Source: Spirochaetes bacterium GWF1_49_6 (GTDB lineage: Bacteria; Spirochaetota; Brevinematia; Brevinematales; GWF1-51-8). Taken from it: a stretch of DNA of 7,389 nt. The notes beneath the pieces were generated by a model. That model worked only from the letters and a program-made list of their open reading frames with translations, ran no database searches and had not been told where the DNA came from. Within the stretch, counting starts at the first letter, position 1. Each line of letters starts with the position of its first letter. Position numbers and translations under genes: made by a program. Positions 1 to 5,591 of the stretch are shown piece by piece. The DNA lies in assembly GCA_001829395.1 (NCBI GenBank), contig MIBD01000016.1, positions 7,385 through 14,773 of the forward strand, given 5' to 3'.

Positions 1-833
1 TTGATGTAACGGTTCAGGATTTCCGTCAAACGCTTGAGGTTGTTCTCGCGTATCAGAACGGTCACTATTTTTAGCAGAACGTCGTCGAAAAGCATCTTGT
101 TATCTAATAACGGCATTAGGACATCCGCCGCCGTATCATAACGCTTCATATTCGTCAGGGCATCGGCAAGACAAAACACCATGTCTTTATACGAGGCGTC
201 GTCCTGGGGAAACTTCCGGTAAATCGGCTCGAGCTGATTGACACATTCCGAATATTCGTTCATCTGATAATGCGTTTCGCCCAGCAGAAATTTTCCCTTC
301 AGGTTATCCGGTTTGATCCTTACCAATGTCTCGAGATAGGTCTTCGCCTTCTGGAAGTTTTTCATTTCGTAGAGAATCTCGCCCGCTTCATAGAGAGCTT
401 TACTATGGGTTGGCACTTTATCCAGTACCAGAAGGAAATACCCGAGCGCTTCTTTCTGCATCCGTTTCCGTTTATAGAGTTGTCCGACCTTCAAATAAAT
501 CTGAGGTTTGAGGTCATTATTTCCCGACGAGGACGCGGCCACCGACGCCTTCTCATAATATTCGGTGGCTTGGTCGTACTGATGCATTCCTTCGTAGGCC
601 TGCGCGATATAATATTTCACTACATAATCTTTCGGATTGGTTTGCTGATGCTGTTGAGCAAGCGCCAACGCTTTTTTATAATTCCCGGATTTTATCAGTT
701 TCTCCACCGAGAGCATAGCGCTGTCTTTTTTTAGAAATTTAAAGACCAGGACGATGATGATTGCCACTACTCCGATACCTAAAGCTATCCAGAATAAAAA
801 TGCAATATCGCCTAATTTAAATCCGTCACCCAT
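1..833 (-). CDS. Membrane-anchored TPR protein, C-terminus cut off by the window edge
   Basis: The reading frame is open from ATG at 833 down to the left edge, giving about 277 codons and no stop. The protein starts MGDGFKLGD. One hydrophobic segment follows at about residues 9-33 (rich in I, L, V, F and ending in FKFLKK), so it is probably an inner-membrane anchor with the rest facing the cytoplasm. From about residue 43 there are roughly six tetratricopeptide-like helix pairs, for example 'SGNYKKALALAQ', 'YIAQAYEGMHQYDQATEYYEKA', 'ALYEAGEILYEMKNFQKAKTYLE' and 'KGKFLLGETHYQMNEYSECVNQLE'. TPR repeats bind other proteins; no enzymatic motif is seen and no partner can be named. GAGGAG at 845-850 is a good RBS, with a rather long 11-base spacing. 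The gene follows the sigma factor gene on the same strand, but a terminator and a new promoter separate them, so it is probably its own transcription unit. The TPR assignment is secure; the specific role is unknown. Confidence 0.88.
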   Translation of the reverse strand, partial: MGDGFKLGDIAFLFWIALGIGVVAIIIVLVFKFLKKDSAMLSVEKLIKSGNYKKALALAQQHQQTNPKDYVVKYYIAQAYEGMHQYDQATEYYEKASVAASSSGNNDLKPQIYLKVGQLYKRKRMQKEALGYFLLVLDKVPTHSKALYEAGEILYEMKNFQKAKTYLETLVRIKPDNLKGKFLLGETHYQMNEYSECVNQLEPIYRKFPQDDASYKDMVFCLADALTNMKRYDTAADVLMPLLDNKMLFDDVLLKIVTVLIRENNLKRLTEILNRYI

Positions 834-864
834 CGTAAAAAACACTCCTCTTTACAAGTAGATT

Positions 865-893
865 ATTATAGTGTAAAAATCTTAATATGAAAA
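865..893 (-). promoter_or_regulatory. Sigma-70-type promoter for the TPR gene
   Basis: Reading the minus strand, TTTTCA (893-888) is followed after 17 bases by a perfect TATAAT (870-865). Transcription would start near 858, about 25 bases before the ATG at 833, leaving room for the GAGGAG RBS. The -35 box matches only 4 of 6. The terminator just upstream (949-977) supports the need for a separate promoter here. Confidence 0.55.
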
Positions 894-948
894 GAAAATA
901 CGGCATTTTATCTATGAAAACATTCCTGCGGGGATAGTGTATATAAAT

Positions 949-977
949 AAAAAAGGGCTTCTCATAAAGAGAAGCCC
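949..977 (-). terminator. Intrinsic terminator of the sigma factor gene
   Basis: On the minus strand, a perfect 9-bp stem, GGGCTTCTC / GAGAAGCCC, encloses the 5-base loop TTTAT and is followed directly by six T (954-949). It begins 18 bases after the sigma factor stop codon. The other direction has no T-run, so it works for minus-strand transcription only. Confidence 0.92.
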
Positions 978-995
978 CGGAGTGTGTATGGAAAG

Positions 996-1889
996 TTAGT
1001 TCAAATACGCGTATAGGTGGCTGCTTTCCTCATAGCCCTTTATTTGATCGATAGCTATTTTCTCAAGCTGCCGAATTCTTTCTTTTGTCAGCTTCATTTT
1101 CTCCCCGATCTTGCTGAGCGACTGGGGCTCTTTCCCGTTCAAACCGAAACGGTACTCGATAATCTCGCGTTCGCGTTCCCCGAGCTTGTTCAGGAGATTT
1201 TGGATACTCTCCTTGAGGCTTGAAAGAATAACCGCGTTATCAGGATTCCGCTCTTTTTCCTCGCCGTCGGATAAGAACATCGTCTCGTTAAATCCCGACG
1301 AATCCTCGGGTATCATTTCCTCCAGCGATGAATTGCTGGAAAGGTCTATCAGTTTTTTAATCTCGTCCTTATTCATCGAAAGCTTATCCGCGATTTCCTC
1401 ATGGTCGGGACGTTTCCCGTTCTCTTTGGAGTAGTTTTCTATGAACTTACCGATCTTCATCAGTTCGTTCGCGCGATTCATCGGGAGACGCACCATCCGG
1501 GATTTTTCGGATATCGCTTTCATAATCGCCTGTTTAATCCACCACACCGCGTAGGAAATAAAATGCACCTCACGGCGGTAATCGAACTTATCCACTGCGG
1601 TAATCAGCCCGATATTTCCCTCGCTAATCAGGTCGGCGAGCGGTATATTTTTACCCTGGTACTTTTTCGCTATCGAGATCACAAAACGCAGGTTGGAAAT
1701 AATCATTTTCTCCTTCGCGTTCCTGTCTCCCTCGTATGCCCTTTTCGCAAGCTCCACTTCCGCGTCGCGTGACAATAAAGGAATCTGATCGATCTCTTTG
1801 AGGTAAACCGAAATGGAGTTTCTTCTGAGAATATTTTCAAATTTTTTCAAGTCGGGTGTTTTACTTATTTCTTCTCTTACAGCGTTCAT
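996..1889 (-). CDS. Sigma-70 family factor (group 2 / RpoD-RpoS-like)
   Basis: This is an RNA polymerase sigma subunit of 297 residues that directs core polymerase to promoters. Region 1.2 is at about 25-53 ('SVYLKEIDQIPLLSRDAE'). Region 2 is at about 57-126, with the core-binding 'DLISEGNIGLITAVDKFDY' and the -10-reading helix 'YAVWWIKQAIMKAI'. Region 3 has 'GKRPDHEEIADKL'. Region 4.2 is the C-terminal helix-turn-helix 'LSKIGEKMKLTKERIRQLE' (about 258-276). The acidic region 1.1 and the long insert of true RpoD are missing, and the protein is half the length of RpoD, so it is an alternative (RpoS-like) factor rather than the housekeeping one. At the positions of E. coli RpoD Q437 and T440, the Gln is kept but the Thr is Met. 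The start at 1889 is chosen because GGGAG lies 7 bases upstream; the in-frame ATG at 1943 would add 18 unconserved residues and has no clear RBS. It is transcribed alone, with a terminator 18 bases downstream. I saw no convincing promoter upstream. Confidence 0.93.
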   Translation of the reverse strand: MNAVREEISKTPDLKKFENILRRNSISVYLKEIDQIPLLSRDAEVELAKRAYEGDRNAKEKMIISNLRFVISIAKKYQGKNIPLADLISEGNIGLITAVDKFDYRREVHFISYAVWWIKQAIMKAISEKSRMVRLPMNRANELMKIGKFIENYSKENGKRPDHEEIADKLSMNKDEIKKLIDLSSNSSLEEMIPEDSSGFNETMFLSDGEEKERNPDNAVILSSLKESIQNLLNKLGEREREIIEYRFGLNGKEPQSLSKIGEKMKLTKERIRQLEKIAIDQIKGYEESSHLYAYLN

Positions 1890-1896
1890 AACTATT

Positions 1897-1901
1897 CTCC
1901 C
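1897..1901 (-). promoter_or_regulatory. Ribosome binding site that decides the sigma factor start
   Basis: GGGAG on the minus strand stands 7 bases before ATG at 1889. The longer alternative start at 1943 is preceded only by an A/T-rich stretch with no Shine-Dalgarno match, and the ATG at 1913 also lacks one. Other genes in the window have strong Shine-Dalgarno sequences, so 1889 is preferred. Confidence 0.7.
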
Positions 1902-2078
1902 GTTGGTTTGCATTATATCAGCAATAGCCGTACCATCGCGCATATTTCTTTATTTATTACAGGGTAACATATTACAATTTTCATTCACCCGCTCCCCCCG
2001 ATAAATACTGCGTCATTATGACACAATAATTTCCCGTAAACCGGGGCTTCCGGGTCATTTTATCTTTACCCCCTCCGA

Positions 2079-2107
2079 TTGCCGAAATTCCCGGAATTTG
2101 GTATATT
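2079..2107 (+). promoter_or_regulatory. Probable acpS promoter with a palindrome in its spacer
   Basis: TTGCCG (2079-2084), a 17-base spacer and TATATT (2102-2107) match the sigma-70 consensus at 4/6 and 5/6. The predicted start near 2114 leaves a very short leader before the GAGGAG RBS at 2115-2120, so the true start may differ slightly. The spacer is almost entirely filled by the palindrome at 2085-2099. Confidence 0.5.
2085..2099. promoter_or_regulatory. Perfect 15-bp palindrome, candidate operator
   Basis: AAATTCC-C-GGAATTT is a perfect inverted repeat with 7-bp arms around one central base. It lies exactly between the -35 and -10 boxes of the predicted acpS promoter, a classic place for a dimeric repressor. 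No regulator gene is next to it and I do not recognise it as the box of a known family. It is about 200 bp upstream of the divergent sigma factor gene, so effects there are also possible. Confidence 0.4.
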
Positions 2108-2126
2108 TATCCACGAGGAGCCTTAC

Positions 2127-2522
2127 ATGATTATTGGAGTGGGTATTGATATCATCGAGATAGAACGGATACAAAATGTTTTCGCGAAGCGCGGGGAGAA
2201 GTTCATCAAACGCGTCTACACCGGGGACGAACTGAAATATTGTCATACCTTCAGCGAACAGTTCACCCATCTCGCGGCGCGTTTCTCCGCGAAAGAGGCG
2301 TACTATAAGGCCGTGGGCGCCGGGGTGCTGGCGTTCCATGAGATCGAGGTATATAACCTGCCGACCGGGAAGCCGGAGATTCGCCTCCACGGGAAGACGA
2401 GGGAGCAATGGGAGGGGCTTGGCTCGCCGAGGATACATGTGTCGTTATCGCACAACCGCCTGATGGCGTCGGCGGTCGTGGTGCTGGAGAGGGAACAGCC
2501 GAATGGCGGAAACGGTACATAA
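2127..2522 (+). CDS. acpS: Holo-[acyl-carrier-protein] synthase (AcpS)
   Basis: AcpS moves the 4'-phosphopantetheine arm from coenzyme A to the conserved serine of acyl carrier protein, which makes it active for fatty acid synthesis in the cytoplasm. The 131-residue product has the family's usual length and motifs: the N-terminal 'MIIGVGIDIIEIERI' with the metal-binding Asp, 'ARFSAKEAYYKA' with the second acidic metal ligand and the CoA-binding Lys, 'GKPEI' and 'HVSLSHNRLMASAVVVLE' at the end. The start at 2127 is preferred over an in-frame ATG at 2079 because GAGGAG lies 6 bases upstream and the product then starts like other AcpS proteins. The last nine residues (EQPNGGNGT) look like a non-family tail; the partial copy at 3106-3138 instead ends right after LERD. 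The DUF3592-type gene follows after 23 bases and is probably co-transcribed. Confidence 0.95.
   Translation: MIIGVGIDIIEIERIQNVFAKRGEKFIKRVYTGDELKYCHTFSEQFTHLAARFSAKEAYYKAVGAGVLAFHEIEVYNLPTGKPEIRLHGKTREQWEGLGSPRIHVSLSHNRLMASAVVVLEREQPNGGNGT
2462..2494 (+). repeat. Direct repeat copy 1, inside the acpS 3' end
   Basis: This 33-base stretch codes for MASAVVVLER near the AcpS C-terminus and matches 3106-3138 at 32 of 33 positions (the one difference is G at 2480 versus C at 3124). Confidence 0.9.
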
Positions 2523-2545
2523 ACTTTCGATAAAAGGGGGAAACA

Positions 2546-3055
2546 ATGACTATCGTATTTGTCGTTAATGGGGTAATCTTTTTGGTATTAGGCATACTCG
2601 TTTATTTTCACGCGGAAAACGGTTCCGCCGCTCTGCAGGGAACAAATATCCAAAACAATCCTGCCGTTGCGGAACAAATGACGCGAATCGGAATTCAGTA
2701 CGGTGTGTCGATATTATTTTTTGTTATCAGTTCTGTTTTACTTGTTTTGAGTGTTATCGGATTAATTAAAAAGCTGAATAAATCGCGTCTCGCGAAAAGG
2801 ATTCTTCAAACCGGTATCGAGACTGACGCTCTTGTCACTTATGTCGATAGAAACTTCTCCATTTTGATAAATAAACAGCCGGTGTATTCCATTGTCGAGT
2901 ACCGGTACCGGGATAATGACGGAAACAAATACACTGAAAGACTGGACCGGGTGTCTTCCGAAATGGTGGTCAGGAGTAATATCGAAGTGGGATGCACGAT
3001 CAGGATAAAGTACCTTCAGGAAGACCACGCTAAAAGCGAACCCGTTTTATCATAA
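2546..3055 (+). CDS. Small membrane protein, DUF3592-like
   Basis: The 169-residue protein has two predicted membrane helices, at about 4-22 (VFVVNGVIFLVLGILVYF) and 52-75 (GVSILFFVISSVLLVLSVIGL). A soluble domain from about 85 to 169 follows the DUF3592 pattern: 'GIETDALVTYVDRN', then 'QPVYSIVEYRYRDNDGNKYTERLDR', then 'VGCTIRIKYLQEDHAKSEPVLS', where family members usually show G-x-x-V-x-V-x-Y-x-P. The function of this family is not known. AGGGGG (2535-2540) stands 5 bases before the ATG. The gene lies 23 bases after acpS on the same strand and is bracketed by the 33-bp direct repeat, which suggests it may have arrived after, or along with, a duplication of the acpS end. The family call is from pattern only. 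Confidence 0.75.
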   Translation: MTIVFVVNGVIFLVLGILVYFHAENGSAALQGTNIQNNPAVAEQMTRIGIQYGVSILFFVISSVLLVLSVIGLIKKLNKSRLAKRILQTGIETDALVTYVDRNFSILINKQPVYSIVEYRYRDNDGNKYTERLDRVSSEMVVRSNIEVGCTIRIKYLQEDHAKSEPVLS

Positions 3056-3105
3056 AACCGTAATGAGTTGTTCGATGAGCCGTACCGCGATTCCGCGCAA
3101 CAGCA

Positions 3106-3138
3106 GATGGCGTCGGCGGTCGTCGTGCTGGAGAGGGA
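3106..3138 (+). repeat. Direct repeat copy 2, acpS C-terminal remnant
   Basis: This matches 2462-2494 at 32 of 33 bases. Read in the same phase it codes MASAVVVLERD and then stops (TAG at 3140-3142). The preceding codons (DSAQQQ) only weakly resemble the AcpS 'SLSHNRL'. It has no start or RBS of its own, so it is a relic rather than a gene. Its stop codon overlaps the stop of the converging minus-strand gene. Confidence 0.85.
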
Positions 3139-3681
3139 TTAGAATATATATCCTATCCGCACATTGAGCGAGGGTATCAGGAACATCTGCGACGCCGGAT
3201 CGTTTTCATACGGGAGATAGAGAGAGCTTCCCAGCGACGGTTCGAGGTACAGACTGCTTTCTTTATCCAACGATATCGTATATCCGACCGAAAGCCTCGC
3301 GATATTTTGAAAGTACTTTATTGCGCCTAACCCTATCATCGGCTTATAAGCAAGGCTTACCCACAGCCCGGAAAAGCTCCTGCTTGTCAGGTAGAATTTC
3401 ATCCCGAGTGACGGGTGGAGATCGTCGATCAAGCCGTGGAAATCACTGAAATAGGCCAGACCGAGCTCGATCGAGAAAAAATCTGTTATCGCGGCCTCGA
3501 AATAAACATCCGCCGCGGGCGCTAAAGCGATCGTATTCACAATATCCAGCCCGATGGAAAACGAAGGCTTAGGTTTCGACTCCGGCTCCTCCGCGGAACA
3601 GTATGCCGCGGGAATAAGTATGATGGAAAGGATACTCATTAAAAAGAACGATAGAACAATGCCGGACATTCCTGTTTTCAT
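3139..3681 (-). CDS. Outer-membrane beta-barrel-like protein, paralogue A
   Basis: The 180-residue protein begins with a signal peptide: basic start, a long hydrophobic core 'IVLSFFLMSILSIILIPAA' and a likely cut after 'YCSA' near residue 30. The rest consists of alternating polar/hydrophobic strands with aromatic ends, for example 'DVYFEAAITDFFSIELGLAYF', 'GLWVSLAYKPMIGLG' and 'SLYLEPSLGSSLYLPY'. It ends in 'RIGYIF', with the C-terminal Phe typical of barrel proteins inserted by the BAM machinery. It is closely similar in layout to the gene upstream at 3781-4281 (shared 'SG-W-L-Y-PM', 'LEPS-G', 'GYIF' end). The 99-base gap to that gene has no obvious terminator, so they may be co-transcribed. 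A weak AGGG stands before the ATG. A Cys at about 28 could suggest a lipoprotein, but the lipobox is poor. The ligand or role is unknown. Confidence 0.72.
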   Translation of the reverse strand: MKTGMSGIVLSFFLMSILSIILIPAAYCSAEEPESKPKPSFSIGLDIVNTIALAPAADVYFEAAITDFFSIELGLAYFSDFHGLIDDLHPSLGMKFYLTSRSFSGLWVSLAYKPMIGLGAIKYFQNIARLSVGYTISLDKESSLYLEPSLGSSLYLPYENDPASQMFLIPSLNVRIGYIF

Positions 3682-3780
3682 ACACCCTACTTACATACAT
3701 CAAAATATTGATAGATATGCTGGTTCCTGAATCATCATTCCGAGAAAGAACTCACTGCCATCATATCAAATGTTATAACT

Positions 3781-4281
3781 TCAAAATATATACCCCACCC
3801 GGAACATGAATAACGGAAACGCCTGCTGACCGCTCGTTTTCTCGATCTGCCAGTTCAGCCCGAAACTCGGCTCGAGAAATACCCCGTCGTAATTATTCAA
3901 TATCAGCTTGAATCCCATCGATATCTGCACCGTGTTACTGAACGAGGAGCTCGCGCCGAACATTAGCATCGGGGCATACTTCAGCCCCATCCAGAATCCC
4001 GATAGCGCGCGGTCGGTAATATAGATATTGAAACCTACCGACGGCTGGAAGTAGCTGCCGGCGGCGGGGGCGCTGTAATACATCATCCCGGCATCGATTG
4101 TCAGGATATCCGCCAACGGAGTCTCGAACTCAAACTCGACGGTCGCAGTCCCGGTGATAGCGTTAACCATCGCGCGCAGGATTTCAATACTCAACGATGC
4201 TTTACGTCCGGCGTAATATCCCTCAGCGGACAGGAGTGATGATATTCCCAGAAAGACCATGACAATTAGCGCTCTTTTCAT
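3781..4281 (-). CDS. Outer-membrane beta-barrel-like protein, paralogue B
   Basis: The 166-residue protein has a signal peptide 'MKRALIVMVFLGISSLLSA', cut probably before EGYYAG. The mature part has short amphipathic strands ('TATVEFEFETPLADILTIDAGMMYY', 'SGFWMGLKYAPMLMFG', 'VFLEPSFGLNWQI') and ends 'FRVGYIF' with a terminal Phe. It is a tandem paralogue of the protein at 3139-3681 and shares its length, strand pattern and C-terminus. The start at 4281 is chosen because AGGAT stands just upstream and a signal peptide begins there; an in-frame ATG at 4311 would add ten charged residues before it. A strong sigma-70 promoter lies 48 bases upstream. It is probably surface- or periplasm-facing; the function is unknown. 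Confidence 0.75.
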   Translation of the reverse strand: MKRALIVMVFLGISSLLSAEGYYAGRKASLSIEILRAMVNAITGTATVEFEFETPLADILTIDAGMMYYSAPAAGSYFQPSVGFNIYITDRALSGFWMGLKYAPMLMFGASSSFSNTVQISMGFKLILNNYDGVFLEPSFGLNWQIEKTSGQQAFPLFMFRVGYIF

Positions 4282-4328
4282 ATTATCCTCACTTTTTTTT
4301 CTTGCGGACACGTTTATCTGCCGCCCCT

Positions 4329-4357
4329 ATTATATTTTCACCCGGAAAAAATGTAAA
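4329..4357 (-). promoter_or_regulatory. Strong sigma-70 promoter for the barrel-protein pair
   Basis: On the minus strand, TTTACA (4357-4352), a 17-base spacer and a perfect TATAAT (4334-4329) match 11 of 12 consensus positions. Transcription would start near 4322, about 40 bases before the ATG at 4281. It sits just after the flaB terminator, so the pair is independent of flaB. Confidence 0.75.
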
Positions 4358-4380
4358 GCAGTATTATGGAATAGACTATA

Positions 4381-4406
4381 AAAAAAGCGCCCCGCAGGGC
4401 GCTTTT
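4381..4406 (-). terminator. Intrinsic terminator of flaB
   Basis: A 10-bp stem, AAAAGCGCCC / GGGCGCTTTT, with a four-base loop is followed on the minus strand by further T (seven in all from 4387 downward). It starts about 25 bases after the flaB stop. Confidence 0.9.
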
Positions 4407-4431
4407 ATTGTTTGATACTGATTTCGATGCG

Positions 4432-5304
4432 TTACCGCAATAACTGGAGCATGAGCTGAGGTTTCTGGTTCGCCTGAGCGAGCATCGCGGTCGCAGCCTG
4501 TGTCAGGATCTGGTTGCGGACAAAACTCGACATCTCGAACGCCATATCCGTGTCGCGGATACGGGATTCCGCTGCCTGCAGGTTTTCGTAACCAACCATG
4601 AGTCCCTTCGCGGCATGCTGTAAACGGTTCTGGTAAGCGCCGAGGTCCGCACGCTGCTTGCTGGCTTTAGTCAAAGCCTGATCGATCAAACCGATCGCCA
4701 TATTGGCTTTGTCCGGTGTGCTCAAACTGATGAATGATGCGGTTTCGGGGTTACCGACGGGAGCCTTCAGACCGAGACCCTGGGAGTTCATCGTACCGAT
4801 GTATACTCTTTCTCTCTGGTCCATATTCGCGCCCATGTGCAGCCACATACTTGCCATCACGGTATTGGAACCGGAGGGCTGCGCGAAACGTCCGGTGAGC
4901 AGGTTCATTCCATTGAACTGCGCGTGTGAAGCGATACGGTCAAGTTCGTCAACCATTTCCGAAACTTCGACCTGAATCATCATACGGTCGGTGGTATCAT
5001 AGATACCGTTCGCGGCCTGTACTGCGAGTTCGCGAAGACGCTGAAGGATCTGCTGAGATTCTTCAAGGTAGCCTTCCGCTGTCTGGATGAACGAGATACC
5101 GTCCATGACGTTTTGATTTGCGCGGAAAAGACCGCGGATTTGCGTCCGCATCTTTTCAGATACCGCGAGACCGGAAGCGTCGTCGCCGGCTTTGTTGATC
5201 TTCATACCGGACGAGAGCTTTTCGATGGACTTATCAGCGTCCCAGTTGTTGACTGTCAACTGGCGTTGAGCAAAGATCGCGCTGATGTTGTGGTTGATAA
5301 TCAT
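4432..5304 (-). CDS. flaB: Flagellin, spirochaetal FlaB-type filament core protein
   Basis: FlaB subunits are exported through the flagellar type III machinery and polymerise into the filament core, which in spirochaetes lies in the periplasm. The 290-residue protein has no signal peptide. The N-terminal D0/D1 helices run to about 140 ('KLSSGMKINKAGDDASGLAVSEKMRTQIRGL', 'LRELAVQAANG', 'HAQFNGMNLLTGRF'). The short middle carries the spirochaete signature 'HMGANMDQRERVYIGTM'. The C-terminal helices include 'KQRADLGAYQNRL', 'NLQAAESRIRDTDMA', 'ATAMLAQANQKPQLMLQLLR'. There is almost no variable D2/D3 region, as in other FlaB. The start is at 5304, where AAGGAGG stands five bases upstream and the product begins MIINHN; an ATG at 5334 would add ten residues not seen in the family. 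The leader contains a CsrA-type hairpin, and the gene is monocistronic, between its own promoter and terminator. Spirochaetes often have several flaB copies; which one this is cannot be told. Confidence 0.95.
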   Translation of the reverse strand: MIINHNISAIFAQRQLTVNNWDADKSIEKLSSGMKINKAGDDASGLAVSEKMRTQIRGLFRANQNVMDGISFIQTAEGYLEESQQILQRLRELAVQAANGIYDTTDRMMIQVEVSEMVDELDRIASHAQFNGMNLLTGRFAQPSGSNTVMASMWLHMGANMDQRERVYIGTMNSQGLGLKAPVGNPETASFISLSTPDKANMAIGLIDQALTKASKQRADLGAYQNRLQHAAKGLMVGYENLQAAESRIRDTDMAFEMSSFVRNQILTQAATAMLAQANQKPQLMLQLLR

Positions 5305-5308
5305 ATCA

Positions 5309-5344
5309 TCCTCCTTGATGGTGTGTGGCGACATCCTTGTCGCC
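5309..5344 (-). promoter_or_regulatory. flaB leader: CsrA-type hairpin plus GGA-containing Shine-Dalgarno
   Basis: On the minus strand, GGCGACA-AGGA-TGTCGCC (5344-5327) is a perfect 7-bp stem with the loop AGGA. Within it, ACAAGGATGT fits the core of the known CsrA selection consensus (ACARGGAUGU), with GGA in the loop as CsrA requires. The Shine-Dalgarno AAGGAGG (5316-5310) supplies more GGA motifs, 22-25 bases from the first, a spacing suited to one CsrA dimer bridging two sites. CsrA binding here would block the ribosome. CsrA repression of flagellin through leader sites is known in Bacillus subtilis (hag) and Borrelia (flaB). No csrA or fliW lies in this window. Confidence 0.65.
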
Positions 5345-5392
5345 TCTCCTTAATTTTTCGGATGATTGCGGTTTTCGATTAGGGTTTTTCGG

Positions 5393-5421
5393 ATTATTTT
5401 TTACCGGTACAGATTTTTCAA
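5393..5421 (-). promoter_or_regulatory. Candidate flaB promoter
   Basis: On the minus strand, TTGAAA (5421-5416), 17 bases and AATAAT (5398-5393) match the sigma-70 consensus at 5/6 and 5/6. The start would be near 5387, giving a leader of about 83 bases that includes the CsrA-type hairpin. A weaker sigma-28-like alternative is TCAAG (5462-5458) with TACGATAA (5442-5435). The sequence alone does not settle which is used. Confidence 0.4.
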
Positions 5422-5458
5422 GATATTCAAATATTTATCGTAAAATCGCGCAGTACGC

Positions 5459-5487
5459 TTGACACGGATTGTCGATTGAATTACAAT
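5459..5487 (+). promoter_or_regulatory. Near-consensus sigma-70 promoter for the lipoprotein gene
   Basis: A perfect TTGACA (5459-5464), a 17-base spacer and TACAAT (5482-5487) match 11 of 12 positions. Transcription would start near 5494, about 25 bases before the RBS-equipped ATG at 5519. Its position fits a start at 5519 rather than at 5592. The -35 box overlaps the alternative sigma-28-like flaB element on the other strand. Confidence 0.78.
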
Positions 5488-5518
5488 AAACATCATGTTC
5501 ATAGAAAGGGGTTACAAC

Positions 5519-5560
5519 ATGAAAAGTCCCGTAACACACACACACACACACAGCATTTAG
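5519..5560 (+). other. RBS-equipped start segment, out of frame with the gene it precedes
   Basis: ATG at 5519 is preceded by AAAGGGG (5505-5511) with a 7-base spacing, which fits the window's other start sites. As written it reads MKSPVTHTHTHSI and stops at TAG (5558-5560). The long lipoprotein frame is offset from it by the AC repeat. One extra 2-bp unit, or two fewer, would carry this start on into AFSVLSRLAVIIIMSVLSNC and the long frame. A short leader peptide is possible but less attractive, because the hydrophobic stretch downstream would then be left without a start. Confidence 0.7.
5534..5552 (+). repeat. Dinucleotide (AC) repeat of nine units at a gene start
   Basis: Nine AC units plus a final A run without interruption, starting 15 bases after the ATG at 5519. 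It codes alternating Thr and His in both relevant frames and has no stop codon inside either. A tract of this kind is prone to gain or lose 2-bp units by polymerase slippage, and here each change alters the frame of the downstream gene. Confidence 0.95.
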
Positions 5561-5591
5561 CGTTTTATCGCGTCTCGCCGTCATTATAATC

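Noticed and set aside
270..734. Plus-strand open frame of 154 codons
   Set aside because: It is antisense to the TPR gene, whose own frame is open through the whole stretch and shows clear helix repeats.
1890..1943. Longer start for the sigma factor at 1943
   Set aside because: There is no Shine-Dalgarno before it and the extra 18 residues show no family similarity; ATG 1889 has GGGAG at 7 bases.
2012..2031. AT-rich inverted repeat near ATTATGACACAATAAT as an operator for the sigma gene
   Set aside because: Only five bases pair in each arm, which is easy to find by chance in AT-rich DNA; no linked promoter was convincing.
5532..5560. Programmed ribosomal frameshift instead of repeat slippage
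   Set aside because: No slippery heptamer or following RNA structure is visible; the alternating repeat itself explains the frame offset better.
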